64,000 bases of DNA from Brevundimonas bullata (lineage in GTDB: Bacteria > Pseudomonadota > Alphaproteobacteria > Caulobacterales > Caulobacteraceae). The notes under the pieces were generated by a model that was not told where the DNA came from, did no database searches, and saw nothing but the letters and a program-made list of their open reading frames with translations. The translations under genes were made by a program, and so were the position numbers. This document shows positions 1 through 9,263 of the stretch, one piece after another; position 1 is the first letter of the stretch; each line of letters begins with the position of its first letter. The stretch spans positions 372,001 to 436,000 of the forward strand of contig NZ_JACHLM010000001.1 of the NCBI RefSeq assembly GCF_014207965.1, read 5' to 3'.

Positions 1-91
1 CCGACGACAGGGCCAGAGCCGCCGTCACCGTCTTGTGGGTGGTGTCGCGAACGATCGCGCCGTCGTGGTCGGCGATGACGAGAACGGCCAT
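1..91 (-). CDS. etfA: Electron transfer flavoprotein alpha subunit, N-terminal fragment
   Basis: This is the first 30 codons of a leftward gene cut by the window edge. The translation begins [11 protein letters not shown] and continues to THKTVTAALALSS, which is the usual start of EtfA. EtfA binds FAD and, with EtfB, passes electrons from acyl-CoA dehydrogenases to ETF-ubiquinone oxidoreductase. Its ATG shares one base with the TAA stop of etfB (TAATG), so the two are translationally coupled. The FAD-binding C-terminal half lies outside the window. Confidence 0.9.
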   Translation of the reverse strand, partial: MAVLVIADHDGAIVRDTTHKTVTAALALSS

Positions 92-855
92 TACAGAACC
101 CCTGCGTCTTTGAGCTTGGAAACCAGTTCGGCCGCGTCGGCGACCTTGACGCCCGCCGAACGCTTCGGCGGCTCCGTCACCTTCAGGACCTTCAGACGAT
201 CCGCGACATCGACGCCGTAGTCGGCGACCGCCTTGACCGCGATCTCCTTCTTCTTGGCCTTCATGATGTTGGGCAGGCTGGCGTAGCGCGGCGTGTTCAG
301 ACGCAGATCCACGGTCACGACGGCCGGCAGGGTCGCCGCCACGGTCTGCAGACCGCCATCGACTTCACGCGTCACGGTCGCCTTGCCGTCGCCGATCACC
401 AGCTTGCCGGCGAAGGTGGCTTGCGGCCAGTCCAGCAGGGCGGCCAGCATCTGACCCACGGCGTTGTTGTCGCCGTCGATCGACTGCTTGCCCATCAGGA
501 CCAGGTCCGGCTTCTCCTCGTCGACCACCGCCTTCAGCAGCTTGGCGACGGCCAGCGGCTCCAGGTCGGCGTCCGACTGGATCAGGACGCCGCGATCGGC
601 GCCCATGGCCAGGGCCGTGCGCAGGGTTTCCTGGGCCTGGGTCACGCCGATGGAGACCACGACGATTTCCGTCGCCGTGCCCGCCGCGTGATGCTCCTTG
701 CCTTCCTTGAGCCGAACGGCCTCTTCGACGGCGATCTCGTCGAAGGGGTTCATGCTCATCTTGACGTTGGCCAGATCGACGCCAGTCTGGTCCGCCTTGA
801 CGCGGGCCTTGACGTTATAGTCGATCACCCGTTTCACCGGGACGAGTACCTTCAT
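91..855 (-). CDS. etfB: Electron transfer flavoprotein beta subunit
   Basis: The product of 254 residues begins [16 protein letters not shown], the typical EtfB start. The reading frame opens four codons earlier (MDRL), but starting at 855 matches the family. The later stretch [10 protein letters not shown] and the VVTVDLRLN region fit the AMP-binding EtfB fold. The protein forms the soluble ETF heterodimer that carries electrons from acyl-CoA and related dehydrogenases to the quinone pool. It is the promoter-proximal gene of an etfBA pair, and a TTGACA-containing inverted repeat lies upstream (915-933). Confidence 0.95.
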   Translation of the reverse strand: MKVLVPVKRVIDYNVKARVKADQTGVDLANVKMSMNPFDEIAVEEAVRLKEGKEHHAAGTATEIVVVSIGVTQAQETLRTALAMGADRGVLIQSDADLEPLAVAKLLKAVVDEEKPDLVLMGKQSIDGDNNAVGQMLAALLDWPQATFAGKLVIGDGKATVTREVDGGLQTVAATLPAVVTVDLRLNTPRYASLPNIMKAKKKEIAVKAVADYGVDVADRLKVLKVTEPPKRSAGVKVADAAELVSKLKDAGVL

Positions 856-914
856 GAGCCTATCCACTTGGTCTTCGAAATGTCGGTGCAGGGATTGGAC
901 CGACGAAACCGGCC

Positions 915-933
915 TGTCAACGTAACGCTACGT
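915..933. promoter_or_regulatory. ACGTA/TACGT inverted repeat with a -35-like box upstream of etfB
   Basis: Reading leftward toward etfB, a perfect TTGACA (915-920) overlaps an inverted repeat ACGTA-ACGC-TACGT (920-933). The repeat resembles the ACGT-type sites of MerR-family LiuR regulators of acyl-CoA catabolism, and a similar site precedes the beta-oxidation operon at 51737. No convincing -10 box follows at 17 bases. The assignment to a regulator is inference. Confidence 0.35.
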
Positions 934-979
934 GAACTCTGTTCGTGTCCGCGGCCCAATTTTGAACTATGAGACCCGC

Positions 980-1321
980 ATGAAACGCTTTCTCACCAAC
1001 CGCCGCCTGGGCATCCTGTTCTTCAGCCTGTTCGCCGTCATGGTGGCCGGCGTCTTCGTGTTCCAGCACTACTGGATGGAGCCGGGCGAGCGCTGCGAGG
1101 CCGAGGGCAAGTGGTACGACATCGAAAGCCGCATCTGCGCCCAGCCCATCTCGATCGCCGAAATCACGGGCCGCCCCCTTCCCGGCGCCCGCGCCGAGGC
1201 CTCGGCCGAGAAGAACAAGGAACTGGTGGTCATCGAGACCCAGCTGACCGCCGAGAAGCGCGCCCGCGACGCCGCGACCGCCGCCGAACGGGTGCGGGTC
1301 GAGGCCTTGCAGCAGCGGTAA
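980..1321 (+). CDS. Small single-pass membrane protein of unknown function
   Basis: The product has 113 residues. A basic N-terminus (MKRFLTNRR) is followed by one hydrophobic segment (about residues 10-28), then a short domain with two cysteines (GERCEAEG and SRICAQP) and an alanine/arginine-rich helical tail that could form a coiled coil. The upstream in-frame codon at 932 is less likely because it adds a non-hydrophobic leader before the basic start. I do not recognise the family. The gene is divergent from etfB and convergent with the cobalamin adenosyltransferase gene across a hairpin. Confidence 0.7.
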   Translation: MKRFLTNRRLGILFFSLFAVMVAGVFVFQHYWMEPGERCEAEGKWYDIESRICAQPISIAEITGRPLPGARAEASAEKNKELVVIETQLTAEKRARDAATAAERVRVEALQQR

Positions 1322-1328
1322 AACCTCG

Positions 1329-1357
1329 ATCCTCCCCTGCGCAGCGGGGGAGGATTT
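1329..1357. terminator. Hairpin terminator between convergent genes
   Basis: A 9-bp stem ATCCTCCCC / GGGGAGGAT around an 11-base loop lies eight bases after the stop at 1321 and is followed on the plus strand by TTTT. It also sits just beyond the end of the leftward gene at 1383, so it probably serves both directions. Confidence 0.65.
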
Positions 1358-1382
1358 TAGGTCGCGTTCGCTCTTAGGCGAT

Positions 1383-1955
1383 TCAGCGCGTCGCGCCGGG
1401 CTTCCACAGAATGTCGGCGGCGCCGTTGGCGTTGGCGCGGCGGGCGGCGACGAACAGGTGGTCCGACAGGCGGTTCAGGTAGCGGACGGCCTCCGGGTTC
1501 ACCTGCTGGCCCGATTCCATCAGGCGAATGGCGTCGCGCTCAGCCCGGCGGCAGACCGTGCGCGCCAGGTGCAGGTGGGCCGACAGGGCGGAACCGCCCG
1601 ACAGGATGAAGCTGTCCAGCGGCTTCAGACTCTCGTTCATCCAGTCGATTTCGGTCTCGATGCGCTCGACCTGCGAGGCGATGATGCGCAGGGCCTCCCA
1701 TTTCGGGGCCGGATCCAGCGGCGTGGCCAGATCGGCGCCGAGGTCGAACAGCTCGTTCTGGATACGCCCCAGCATGGCGTCGATGCGATCGTTCTGGCCG
1801 CTGTTCAGACGGGCCACGCCGATGACGGCGTTCAGTTCATCGACTGTCCCATAGGCCTCGACCCGCAGATCGGTCTTGGACACCGGCGCGCCCGAGGCCA
1901 GGCGGGTCTGCCCGCCGTCGCCGGTCCGGGTGTAGATCTTGTTCAGCGTGACCAT
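1383..1955 (-). CDS. Cob(I)yrinic acid a,c-diamide adenosyltransferase, PduO/MMAB type
   Basis: The 190-residue product starts MVTLNKIYTRTGDGGQT, the ATP-binding N-terminal signature of PduO-type corrinoid adenosyltransferases. The later FILSGGSALSAHLHLARTVCRRAER segment carries the conserved region around the active-site arginine, and VRYLNRLSDHLFVAAR is the C-terminal helix of the family. It transfers the adenosyl group of ATP to cob(I)alamin, making the coenzyme needed by methylmalonyl-CoA mutase and other enzymes. It lies 29 bases downstream of the HIG1-type gene and is probably co-transcribed with it. Confidence 0.93.
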   Translation of the reverse strand: MVTLNKIYTRTGDGGQTRLASGAPVSKTDLRVEAYGTVDELNAVIGVARLNSGQNDRIDAMLGRIQNELFDLGADLATPLDPAPKWEALRIIASQVERIETEIDWMNESLKPLDSFILSGGSALSAHLHLARTVCRRAERDAIRLMESGQQVNPEAVRYLNRLSDHLFVAARRANANGAADILWKPGATR

Positions 1956-1984
1956 GCTTTTCGCCCCTCAGCCTGCTTGTAGTC

Positions 1985-2188
1985 TCAGCCGCCGTGCGTG
2001 GATTTCCACCACATCCCGCCCATCAGCAGCAGCACGGCGACCGCCTGCAGCACGACGCGCAGCCGCATCAGCTTGTTTGAGTTGGTGCGGGCGAAATCCC
2101 CGCCGCGATACAGGGTGTAGACGCCGAAGCCGAGGGTGATGGTGACGGCCGCGATGGCGATGAGGATCAGGATGTCGAAGATTTCCAT
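1985..2188 (-). CDS. HIG1-domain twin-transmembrane protein
   Basis: The 67-residue product has two hydrophobic segments (about residues 4-24 and 47-61) joined by a polar loop. The stretch KLMRLRVVLQ contains the R-x-R-x3-Q part of the HIG1 signature. HIG1 proteins of alphaproteobacteria and mitochondria are small inner-membrane proteins, and several are linked to cytochrome oxidase assembly or stability; that role is not shown here. The gene heads a two-gene leftward unit with the cobalamin adenosyltransferase, and its start is divergent from the TonB receptor. Confidence 0.82.
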   Translation of the reverse strand: MEIFDILILIAIAAVTITLGFGVYTLYRGGDFARTNSNKLMRLRVVLQAVAVLLLMGGMWWKSTHGG

Positions 2189-2335
2189 GACCGCTTTCTA
2201 GGCCCCGCGCCCCGTCTGCGCCAGCGTCCGCGATGCTTGATGAAGGCTCGCGCAATTGCGACGTATTCGCACACCCCCATTGCCACGCCATGGTCGCTGA
2301 TGTTGAGAAGCGCTCGCAACACAACGGGGCCATTC

Positions 2336-4495
2336 ATGTCTTTCTTCGCCGTCTCTCGCCGTTCGACCCTGCTGGCCGCCTCTGCCCTGGCCGCCCTCGC
2401 CACGGGTCAGACCGCGAACGCGGAGGAGCTGACCGAGGAGCAGCGCCAGTCCGCGACCCGGATCGCCGACGTAGTGGTTACGGCGTCCGGCTTTGAACAA
2501 CGCATCACCCAGGCCCCGGCCTCGATCAGCGTCGTCCCGCGCCAGGACATCGAGGAGATGCGCGCCACCTCGGTCGCCGAGATCCTGACCAACATCGAGG
2601 GCGTCGACGTGGGCGCCGCCGTCGGCAAGACCGGCGGCCAGACCATCAACATCCGCGGCATGGGCTCGGACTACACCCTGATCCTGATCGACGGCCGCCG
2701 TCAGAACACGGCCGGCAGCGTCACGCCGAACGGCTTTGGCGAGACCTCCTCCAGCTTCATGCCCCCGGTTTCGGCCATCGAGCGCATCGAGGTCGTGCGC
2801 GGCCCGGTCTCGACCCTCTATGGCTCCGACGCCATGGGCGGGGTGGTCAACATCATCACCCGCAAGGTCGGCGACGTCTGGGGCGGCTCGGCCTCGGCCA
2901 ACTACACCCTGCAGGGCGACGATGATTTCGGCGACCTCTGGGGCGGCGACTTCTACGCCAATGGCCCGCTGGTGAAGGACCTGATGGGTCTGGCGGTGCG
3001 CGGCTCCTATCTGACGCGCGAGCAGTCCAACCTGAAGTTCGAGAACGTCGGCGGCGTCGAGACTCCGGTCACCGGCTTTGGCCGCAGCTCGACCGAGAAC
3101 GAGATCTGGACCCTGGGCGGCCGCCTGACCCTGACGCCGCACGTCGATCACGACCTGTGGCTGGACGTGGACGTCTCGCGCCAGTGGTACGACAACGCCA
3201 AGGGTCAGATGGGCACCAACACCACCGCCGGCGGCTACGGAAACGCGCTGGAGTTCAACCGCGACCAGTACGCCCTGGCGCACAACTGGCGTCTGCCGTT
3301 CGGCGTGCTGGAATCCAACCTGTCGTTCGGCAAGACCGAGACCATCGGCCGCATCATCCCCAACGGGGTGGCCGGGGCCGGCGGCGCGCGCGACCTCGTG
3401 TCGGAAAACACCATCTTCGACACCAAGCTGTTCTCGCAATGGCGCAACCACACCTTCACCGTGGGCGGCCAGTACTGGGACGCTGAAATGGTCGACGGCG
3501 TGGCCCCGACGACCTTCGAGCACACCCAGTGGGCCCTGTTCGCCGAGGACGAGTGGCGCTTCACCGACAACCTGGCCCTGACGCTCGGCGCGCGTCACGA
3601 CGACCATTCCAAATTCGGCGCCCACTTCAGCCCGCGCGCCTATCTGGTATGGAACGCCTCGCCGGAGTGGACCATCAAGGGCGGCGTCAGCCAGGGCTTC
3701 AAGACCCCGCGTCTGGAGCAACTGGCCGAGGGCATCAACGGCTTCGGCTCGCAGGGCCGCCTGCCCCTGCTGGGCTCGCCGGGCCTGAAGCCCGAGACCT
3801 CGACCTCCAGCGAGATCGCCGTCTTCTATGACAACGGCTCGACCTTCCGCGCCAACGTCACGGTCTTCAACAACGAGTTCCAGGACAAGATCGCCGCCGG
3901 AACCCCGGTCGCGAACTGCACCTTCGGCCTGACGCGCGCCGAGTATGACGCCGGAACCTACAACAAGACCGGCTGCACCGACGTCGGCTTCTGGGCCAAC
4001 TACGCCACCTTCAGCCAGCAGGTGAATGTGGACGAGGCCGTGACGCGCGGCGTCGAGACGGCGGCGCGCTGGCGCTTCGCCCCCGACTGGACCCTGTCGG
4101 GCAACTACACCTACACCGACAGCGAGCAGAAGTCGGGCGCGGCCAAGGGTCTGCCCCTGACCGACACCCCCGAGCATATGGTCAACGCCAGCCTGCGCTG
4201 GAACGCCACGGACAAGGTGAACCTGTGGCTGCGCGGCGAGTATCGGTCCGAGCGCTTCCGCGGCCTGGGCGCCGCCCGCGACGCCTGGGGCGACTACAAG
4301 GCCTATGAACTGTTCCACCTGGGCGGGTCGTATGATGTGACCGAGCGGGTCACGGTCAACGCCACCATCTACAACCTGTTCAACAAGGACTTCGTCAGCC
4401 TGCTGCCCTACGGCGCGCCCGTCGCCTATGCGCCGGAATACGCCAACAACCAGGAGCCGCGCCGCCTGTGGGTGTCGGTGACGACGACCTTCTGA
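2336..4495 (+). CDS. TonB-dependent outer-membrane receptor (CirA/FepA/BtuB-like)
   Basis: The product has about 719 residues. I start at 2336 because MSFFAVSRR followed by a hydrophobic stretch ending TANA makes a clear signal peptide; the frame is open back to 2237. The mature N-terminus carries a TonB-box-like DVVVTAS. The plug domain follows (INIRGMGSDYTLILIDG, VRGPVSTLYGSDAMGGVVNI), then a 22-strand barrel ending in aromatic TTTF. It takes up a chelated metal or cofactor. The plug resembles siderophore receptors. The divergent neighbour handles cobalamin, so a corrinoid is a possible substrate, but I see no cobalamin riboswitch in the leader. Confidence 0.92.
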   Translation: MSFFAVSRRSTLLAASALAALATGQTANAEELTEEQRQSATRIADVVVTASGFEQRITQAPASISVVPRQDIEEMRATSVAEILTNIEGVDVGAAVGKTGGQTINIRGMGSDYTLILIDGRRQNTAGSVTPNGFGETSSSFMPPVSAIERIEVVRGPVSTLYGSDAMGGVVNIITRKVGDVWGGSASANYTLQGDDDFGDLWGGDFYANGPLVKDLMGLAVRGSYLTREQSNLKFENVGGVETPVTGFGRSSTENEIWTLGGRLTLTPHVDHDLWLDVDVSRQWYDNAKGQMGTNTTAGGYGNALEFNRDQYALAHNWRLPFGVLESNLSFGKTETIGRIIPNGVAGAGGARDLVSENTIFDTKLFSQWRNHTFTVGGQYWDAEMVDGVAPTTFEHTQWALFAEDEWRFTDNLALTLGARHDDHSKFGAHFSPRAYLVWNASPEWTIKGGVSQGFKTPRLEQLAEGINGFGSQGRLPLLGSPGLKPETSTSSEIAVFYDNGSTFRANVTVFNNEFQDKIAAGTPVANCTFGLTRAEYDAGTYNKTGCTDVGFWANYATFSQQVNVDEAVTRGVETAARWRFAPDWTLSGNYTYTDSEQKSGAAKGLPLTDTPEHMVNASLRWNATDKVNLWLRGEYRSERFRGLGAARDAWGDYKAYELFHLGGSYDVTERVTVNATIYNLFNKDFVSLLPYGAPVAYAPEYANNQEPRRLWVSVTTTF

Positions 4496-4519
4496 GCCCC
4501 GTTTCCTCCCCGAACTGAC

Positions 4520-4553
4520 AGGGCCGCCTCCCCCGAGGCGGCCCTCTTTCTTT
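4520..4553 (+). terminator. Rho-independent terminator of the TonB receptor gene
   Basis: An 11-bp perfect stem AGGGCCGCCTC / GAGGCGGCCCT with a CCCC loop is followed by CTTTCTTT, 25 bases after the stop codon. Confidence 0.93.
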
Positions 4554-4597
4554 GCCAGCTAAGCCGTTAGTCATCTTTGCCGGGCAGTGTCGCGGCC

Positions 4598-5719
4598 ATG
4601 ACTGATCGCGCCGTCCGCAATCTGGAACATCTGCGCCGCAGCGCCTCGACCGCGCGCGTATTGAACCTGCTCAAGGTCTATGACGAACACGGCGAGACCG
4701 ACGACTGGGCCGAGCGCCCCATGTTCCGCACCCCGGCGCTGAACACCTCCCTGATCATCAAGCACCGGCTGCGGCGCAACGAGACCGACTCCTTCCCCGG
4801 CCGCCGCCAGGTGGCGACCAAGGTGGTGGTCCCGATCGACAGCGCCGACCTGAAGACCGGCGGGCGCTTCGTCTTCGTCAACCAGATCGGCTTCGAACGC
4901 GCCATGCAGGAGGCGTTCGGAATTCAAGCCGACCACCCGGACCTGAGGACCCTGCGGCTGATGGATCAGTTGCCGTCGCTGGACCCCTTCCTGCTGCGCG
5001 AGCAACTGCGGCGCGGCGAGGTGGACGCGGCGCCCTGCTATTTCGCCCTCAGCGAGGCCGACCTCGAAAAAATGCTGACCTTCGTCCAGGCCGAAATCGA
5101 GCCCCTGGTCACCCTCAGCATGGGCGGCGGCGTGGCGGCGGTAGGCTCGACCGCCCGCATGGCCACCAAGATCCTGTCCAACGCTCCCGGCGACCGGCTG
5201 GAGGCGCTGCGCGCCACCCTGAGGCTGGAGCCCGAGCAGTATCAGGAGGGCGTCTTCTGCTGGAAGGGCTTCCTCTACTACAAGTGGACCCTGGCCAGCC
5301 TGATGGCCGACATCGTCCACGTCGCCGACGAGGTGGGGACGGTCAAGCCGGTCGGCCCCAGCGACCGCGCGGCCAAGGAATATATCGATCGTGGACGGTC
5401 GGTTCTGCGGGGCCGCATCATGAAGACCTGCGAAGAGGTCAGCCGCACCTTGCGCTATTATGACGACGCCTATGCGGGCCTGACGCGGGACGGCAAGCCG
5501 CTGGCCTTCCGCGACTTCCTGCTCGAGGCCCCCGCCCTGTTCGCGCGCCTGGGCGACCAGTTGGGCGCGGTGCAGCACATCGTCAGCTTCTGGCGCTTCC
5601 GCTTCGGCCCCAAGGCCCCGCCGGTCGGGGTCGACGAACTGATCGACATCTTCATGGACTTCGAGACGGGTCTGATGGGGCGCGAGATCGACGCCTACGA
5701 CCCGCGCGACGCCGCCTAG
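4598..5719 (+). CDS. Conserved-looking soluble protein of unknown function
   Basis: The product has 373 residues starting MTDRAVRNLEHLRR; the frame opens seven codons earlier but the start at 4598 gives the more natural N-terminus. It has no signal peptide or long hydrophobic segment and is rich in charged helices. Notable stretches are LSMGGGVAAVG near the middle, GVFCWKGFLYYKW, and a C-terminal GVDELIDIFMDFETGLMGREID. I do not recognise a domain. It stands alone between the receptor terminator and a palindromic repeat, with high-GC codon use like its neighbours, so it is a genuine gene of unassigned role. Confidence 0.75.
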   Translation: MTDRAVRNLEHLRRSASTARVLNLLKVYDEHGETDDWAERPMFRTPALNTSLIIKHRLRRNETDSFPGRRQVATKVVVPIDSADLKTGGRFVFVNQIGFERAMQEAFGIQADHPDLRTLRLMDQLPSLDPFLLREQLRRGEVDAAPCYFALSEADLEKMLTFVQAEIEPLVTLSMGGGVAAVGSTARMATKILSNAPGDRLEALRATLRLEPEQYQEGVFCWKGFLYYKWTLASLMADIVHVADEVGTVKPVGPSDRAAKEYIDRGRSVLRGRIMKTCEEVSRTLRYYDDAYAGLTRDGKPLAFRDFLLEAPALFARLGDQLGAVQHIVSFWRFRFGPKAPPVGVDELIDIFMDFETGLMGREIDAYDPRDAA

Positions 5720-5728
5720 CCCCTCTAC

Positions 5729-5840
5729 CGTCATCCCGGCCGAAGCGCAGCGGAGAGCCGGGACCGCCAAGGACGCGACGGCCTGAAGGTCTGCGCTTCT
5801 TGTGGTCCCGGATAGCGGCTGCGCCGCTTCCGGGATGACG
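5729..5840. repeat. Composite palindromic intergenic repeat, family A copy 1
   Basis: The element begins CGTCATCCCGG and ends CCGGGATGACG. It contains two hairpins of different type: one with GGCCGAAGCGCAGC and GAGAGCCGGGACC at the left, and one with GGTCCCGGATAGCGGC and GCCGCTTCCGGGA at the right. Related copies lie at 17909, 19013 and 55402, with a half copy at 45594. It sits between the 3' ends of convergent genes. Confidence 0.85.
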
Positions 5841-5858
5841 AACTGAACGTTCTCCGAC

Positions 5859-5893
5859 CAAAGAAAAACCCCGCGTCGGCGACGACGCGGGGC
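5859..5893 (-). terminator. Rho-independent terminator of ahcY
   Basis: Reading leftward, a perfect 10-bp stem CCCCGCGTCG / CGACGCGGGG with a 4-base loop (5869-5892) is followed by TTTTTCTTT on the transcribed strand. It lies 27 bases after the ahcY stop. Confidence 0.93.
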
Positions 5894-5919
5894 TTCTGCA
5901 TTCAGACCTTCAGCAGGTC

Positions 5920-7311
<1,392 letters not shown>

Positions 7312-7381
7312 GAAGGAGCTCTCGCGGCGGGATTTTTCAACGCGTCGCTATAGCGCGCCCGGCGCGCCGGGGCAATCAACC

Positions 7382-7401
7382 CATAAGGATACCTTTATAT
7401 G
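7382..7401. promoter_or_regulatory. AT-rich palindrome upstream of ahcY, candidate SahR-type operator
   Basis: The core ATAAGGAT-ACCTTTAT (7383-7398) is an imperfect 16-bp palindrome with 6 of 8 paired positions. It is the only strongly AT-rich stretch in a very GC-rich intergenic region. ArsR-family SahR repressors that sense S-adenosylhomocysteine are known to control methionine-cycle genes in Proteobacteria and bind AT-rich palindromes of this size. Placement fits; the identity of the regulator is inference. Confidence 0.45.
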
Positions 7402-7551
7402 ACAGTCAGCAGCGATCCGCCCACAGGCCTTGCGGGCGCCTAAGGGATTCTACGCACCCCGCTCTTAAGGGCCGCAATACCCCTAAGGTTCAAAGGGATA
7501 AGCAGGCGCGCTCCCCTGCGCCTGAGTAGCGTTGCGTAGAGAACCTCGAAC

Positions 7552-9036
7552 ATGGCGGGCGAAGACATCGAACATCGCATGAGATTTATGGGCCTGGGTC
7601 AGGCCTCGGCAGGATACCGGGCCATGGCCCCCCTGTTGCGCAGAGAAGCGCCGGTCGCCCTGGCCGCCTTCTACGACCGGGTGCGCGCCGAGCCGACCAC
7701 CCGCCGTTTCTTCCGCGAAGAGGCCCACATCAGCGCCGCCAGCAAGGCGCAGGAGCGCCACTGGGACGCCATCATCGACGGCCGCGCCGACGAGGACTAC
7801 GCCAAGTCTGTGCGCACCATCGGCCATGTCCACGCCCGCATCGGCCTGGAGCCGCGGTGGTACATAGGCGGCTACAGCGTCATCCTGGCACACCTGACCC
7901 GCGCCATCGCGGCCCGCCCCCGGAAGTTCTGGGCCAACAGGCGCGAGCATGACCGCGTCACCGCCGAAGCGATCGCCGAACTGACCCAGCGCGTCATGCT
8001 GGACATGGACCTGGCCATCTCCATCTACCTCGAAGTCCTGCAGGAGCAGCGCGACAAGGTTCAGGCCGCCCACGACGAGGCCGAGGCGCGTCAGACTGAG
8101 GTGGTCCGCGCCCTGGGCGCCGCCCTGCATGATCTGGCCGAGAACGACCTGTCGGCGACCATCCCCGGGGTCTTCCCGGAACAGTACCGCAGCCTGCAGA
8201 ACGACTTCCACGCCGCCACCCGCGCCCTGCGCACCGCCGTCCGCGCCGTGGCCGACAGCGTCCAGAGCCTGAGCGCCGGCTCCAACCAGCTGGCCACCGC
8301 CTCGGAAGACCTGGCCAGCCGCACCGAACGTCAGGCCGCCAACCTAGAGCGCACGGTCAACGAGGCCGACGCCATCGCCCGCGCCGTGGCCTCGACCGCC
8401 GACAACGCCCGCCAGACCGCCGAAGCCCTGGCCGCCGCCCGCGTCGACGTCGAAGCCAGCAGCCAGGTGGTCGGCGAAGCCGTTTCCGCCATCCACGCCA
8501 TCGCCGAATCCTCGACCGGCATCGCCCGCTTCACCAGCCTGATCGACGAGATCGCCTTCCAGACCAACCTGCTGGCCCTGAACGCCGGGGTCGAGGCGGC
8601 GCGCGCCGGCGACGCCGGTCGCGGCTTCGCCGTGGTGGCTCAGGAAGTGCGCGCCCTGGCGCAGCGCTCGTCCGAAGCCTCCGGCGAGATCCGCAGCCTG
8701 ATCTCGACCTCCTCGGCCCAGGTGGCGCGCGGCGTCGATCTGGTTGAACGCACAGGCGAGGCGCTGGAGCGGATCGGCGGTCGCGTGGTGGCCATCGACG
8801 GCCTGGCCAGCGGCATCGCCGGCTCGGCCCAGGAACAGGCCGAAGGCCTGGCCCGCGTCCGCCGCACCATGGGCGAGATGGACGACATCACCCAGCAGAA
8901 CGCGGCCATGACCGAAGAAGCCACCGCCGCCGCCCGCCAACTGGCCAACGAAGCCGTCAGCCTGAATCAGCAGGTCGGCCGCTTCCGACTGGATCGCGGC
9001 GGCGCCGGCGCCTCGCACCTGCGCGCCGTCAGCTGA
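7552..9036 (+). CDS. Globin-coupled methyl-accepting chemotaxis transducer (aerotaxis, HemAT-like)
   Basis: The protein has 494 residues and no membrane segment. Residues about 5-165 form a protoglobin sensor domain; the stretch around H94, [15 protein letters not shown], is diagnostic and H94 is the probable proximal haem ligand. A linker with a HAMP-like segment follows (about 185-240), then the MCP signalling domain with the hairpin tip region [21 protein letters not shown]. It should bind O2 through haem in the cytosol and signal to CheA/CheW. No che genes are adjacent. It is monocistronic, between the ahcY operator region and a 37-bp hairpin. Confidence 0.92.
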   Translation: MAGEDIEHRMRFMGLGQASAGYRAMAPLLRREAPVALAAFYDRVRAEPTTRRFFREEAHISAASKAQERHWDAIIDGRADEDYAKSVRTIGHVHARIGLEPRWYIGGYSVILAHLTRAIAARPRKFWANRREHDRVTAEAIAELTQRVMLDMDLAISIYLEVLQEQRDKVQAAHDEAEARQTEVVRALGAALHDLAENDLSATIPGVFPEQYRSLQNDFHAATRALRTAVRAVADSVQSLSAGSNQLATASEDLASRTERQAANLERTVNEADAIARAVASTADNARQTAEALAAARVDVEASSQVVGEAVSAIHAIAESSTGIARFTSLIDEIAFQTNLLALNAGVEAARAGDAGRGFAVVAQEVRALAQRSSEASGEIRSLISTSSAQVARGVDLVERTGEALERIGGRVVAIDGLASGIAGSAQEQAEGLARVRRTMGEMDDITQQNAAMTEEATAAARQLANEAVSLNQQVGRFRLDRGGAGASHLRAVS

Positions 9037-9073
9037 TCCGACGCCTTACCGGCTGAAGCATCGCGCAAGGTCC

Positions 9074-9110
9074 AAGCTTAGCTCCGCCCGTTCGAGGCGG
9101 AGTTAAGCTT
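9074..9110. terminator. Strong 15-bp hairpin after the globin chemoreceptor gene
   Basis: Arms AAGCTTAGCTCCGCC and GGCGGAGTTAAGCTT pair over 15 positions with one G-T, around the 7-base loop CGTTCGA. There is no T-run on either side, so it may stop transcription weakly, protect the 3' end, or do neither. The remaining bases to 9263 contain nothing I recognise. Confidence 0.45.
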
Positions 9111-9263
9111 GATGACGATCTGAACGGCGCAATCGCCCCGGCCCCGTCCGTCAGCCGGCAGGGTCAACACCCGCTTCGCCCTGAGACAGTGGGTGCGTCT
9201 CGGCCGCCGTATCAGCAAATCAGATCGACCCGTTGACCTGATCCAGCCTCCCAAGGCCGTCTG

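Noticed and set aside
2189..2335. Possible cobalamin riboswitch or Fur/Zur box before the first TonB receptor
   Set aside because: I could not find the conserved B12 box, a Fur-like palindrome or a Zur palindrome; only weak short inverted repeats are present.
2198..4318. A 706-codon open frame opposite the first TonB receptor gene
   Set aside because: It mirrors the receptor in antisense and has the low-complexity composition typical of GC-rich shadow frames; no family motif is seen.
5652..5861. Small frame across the palindromic repeat after 5719
   Set aside because: The codons come from the repeat sequence itself; similar frames appear in the other copies and none look coding.
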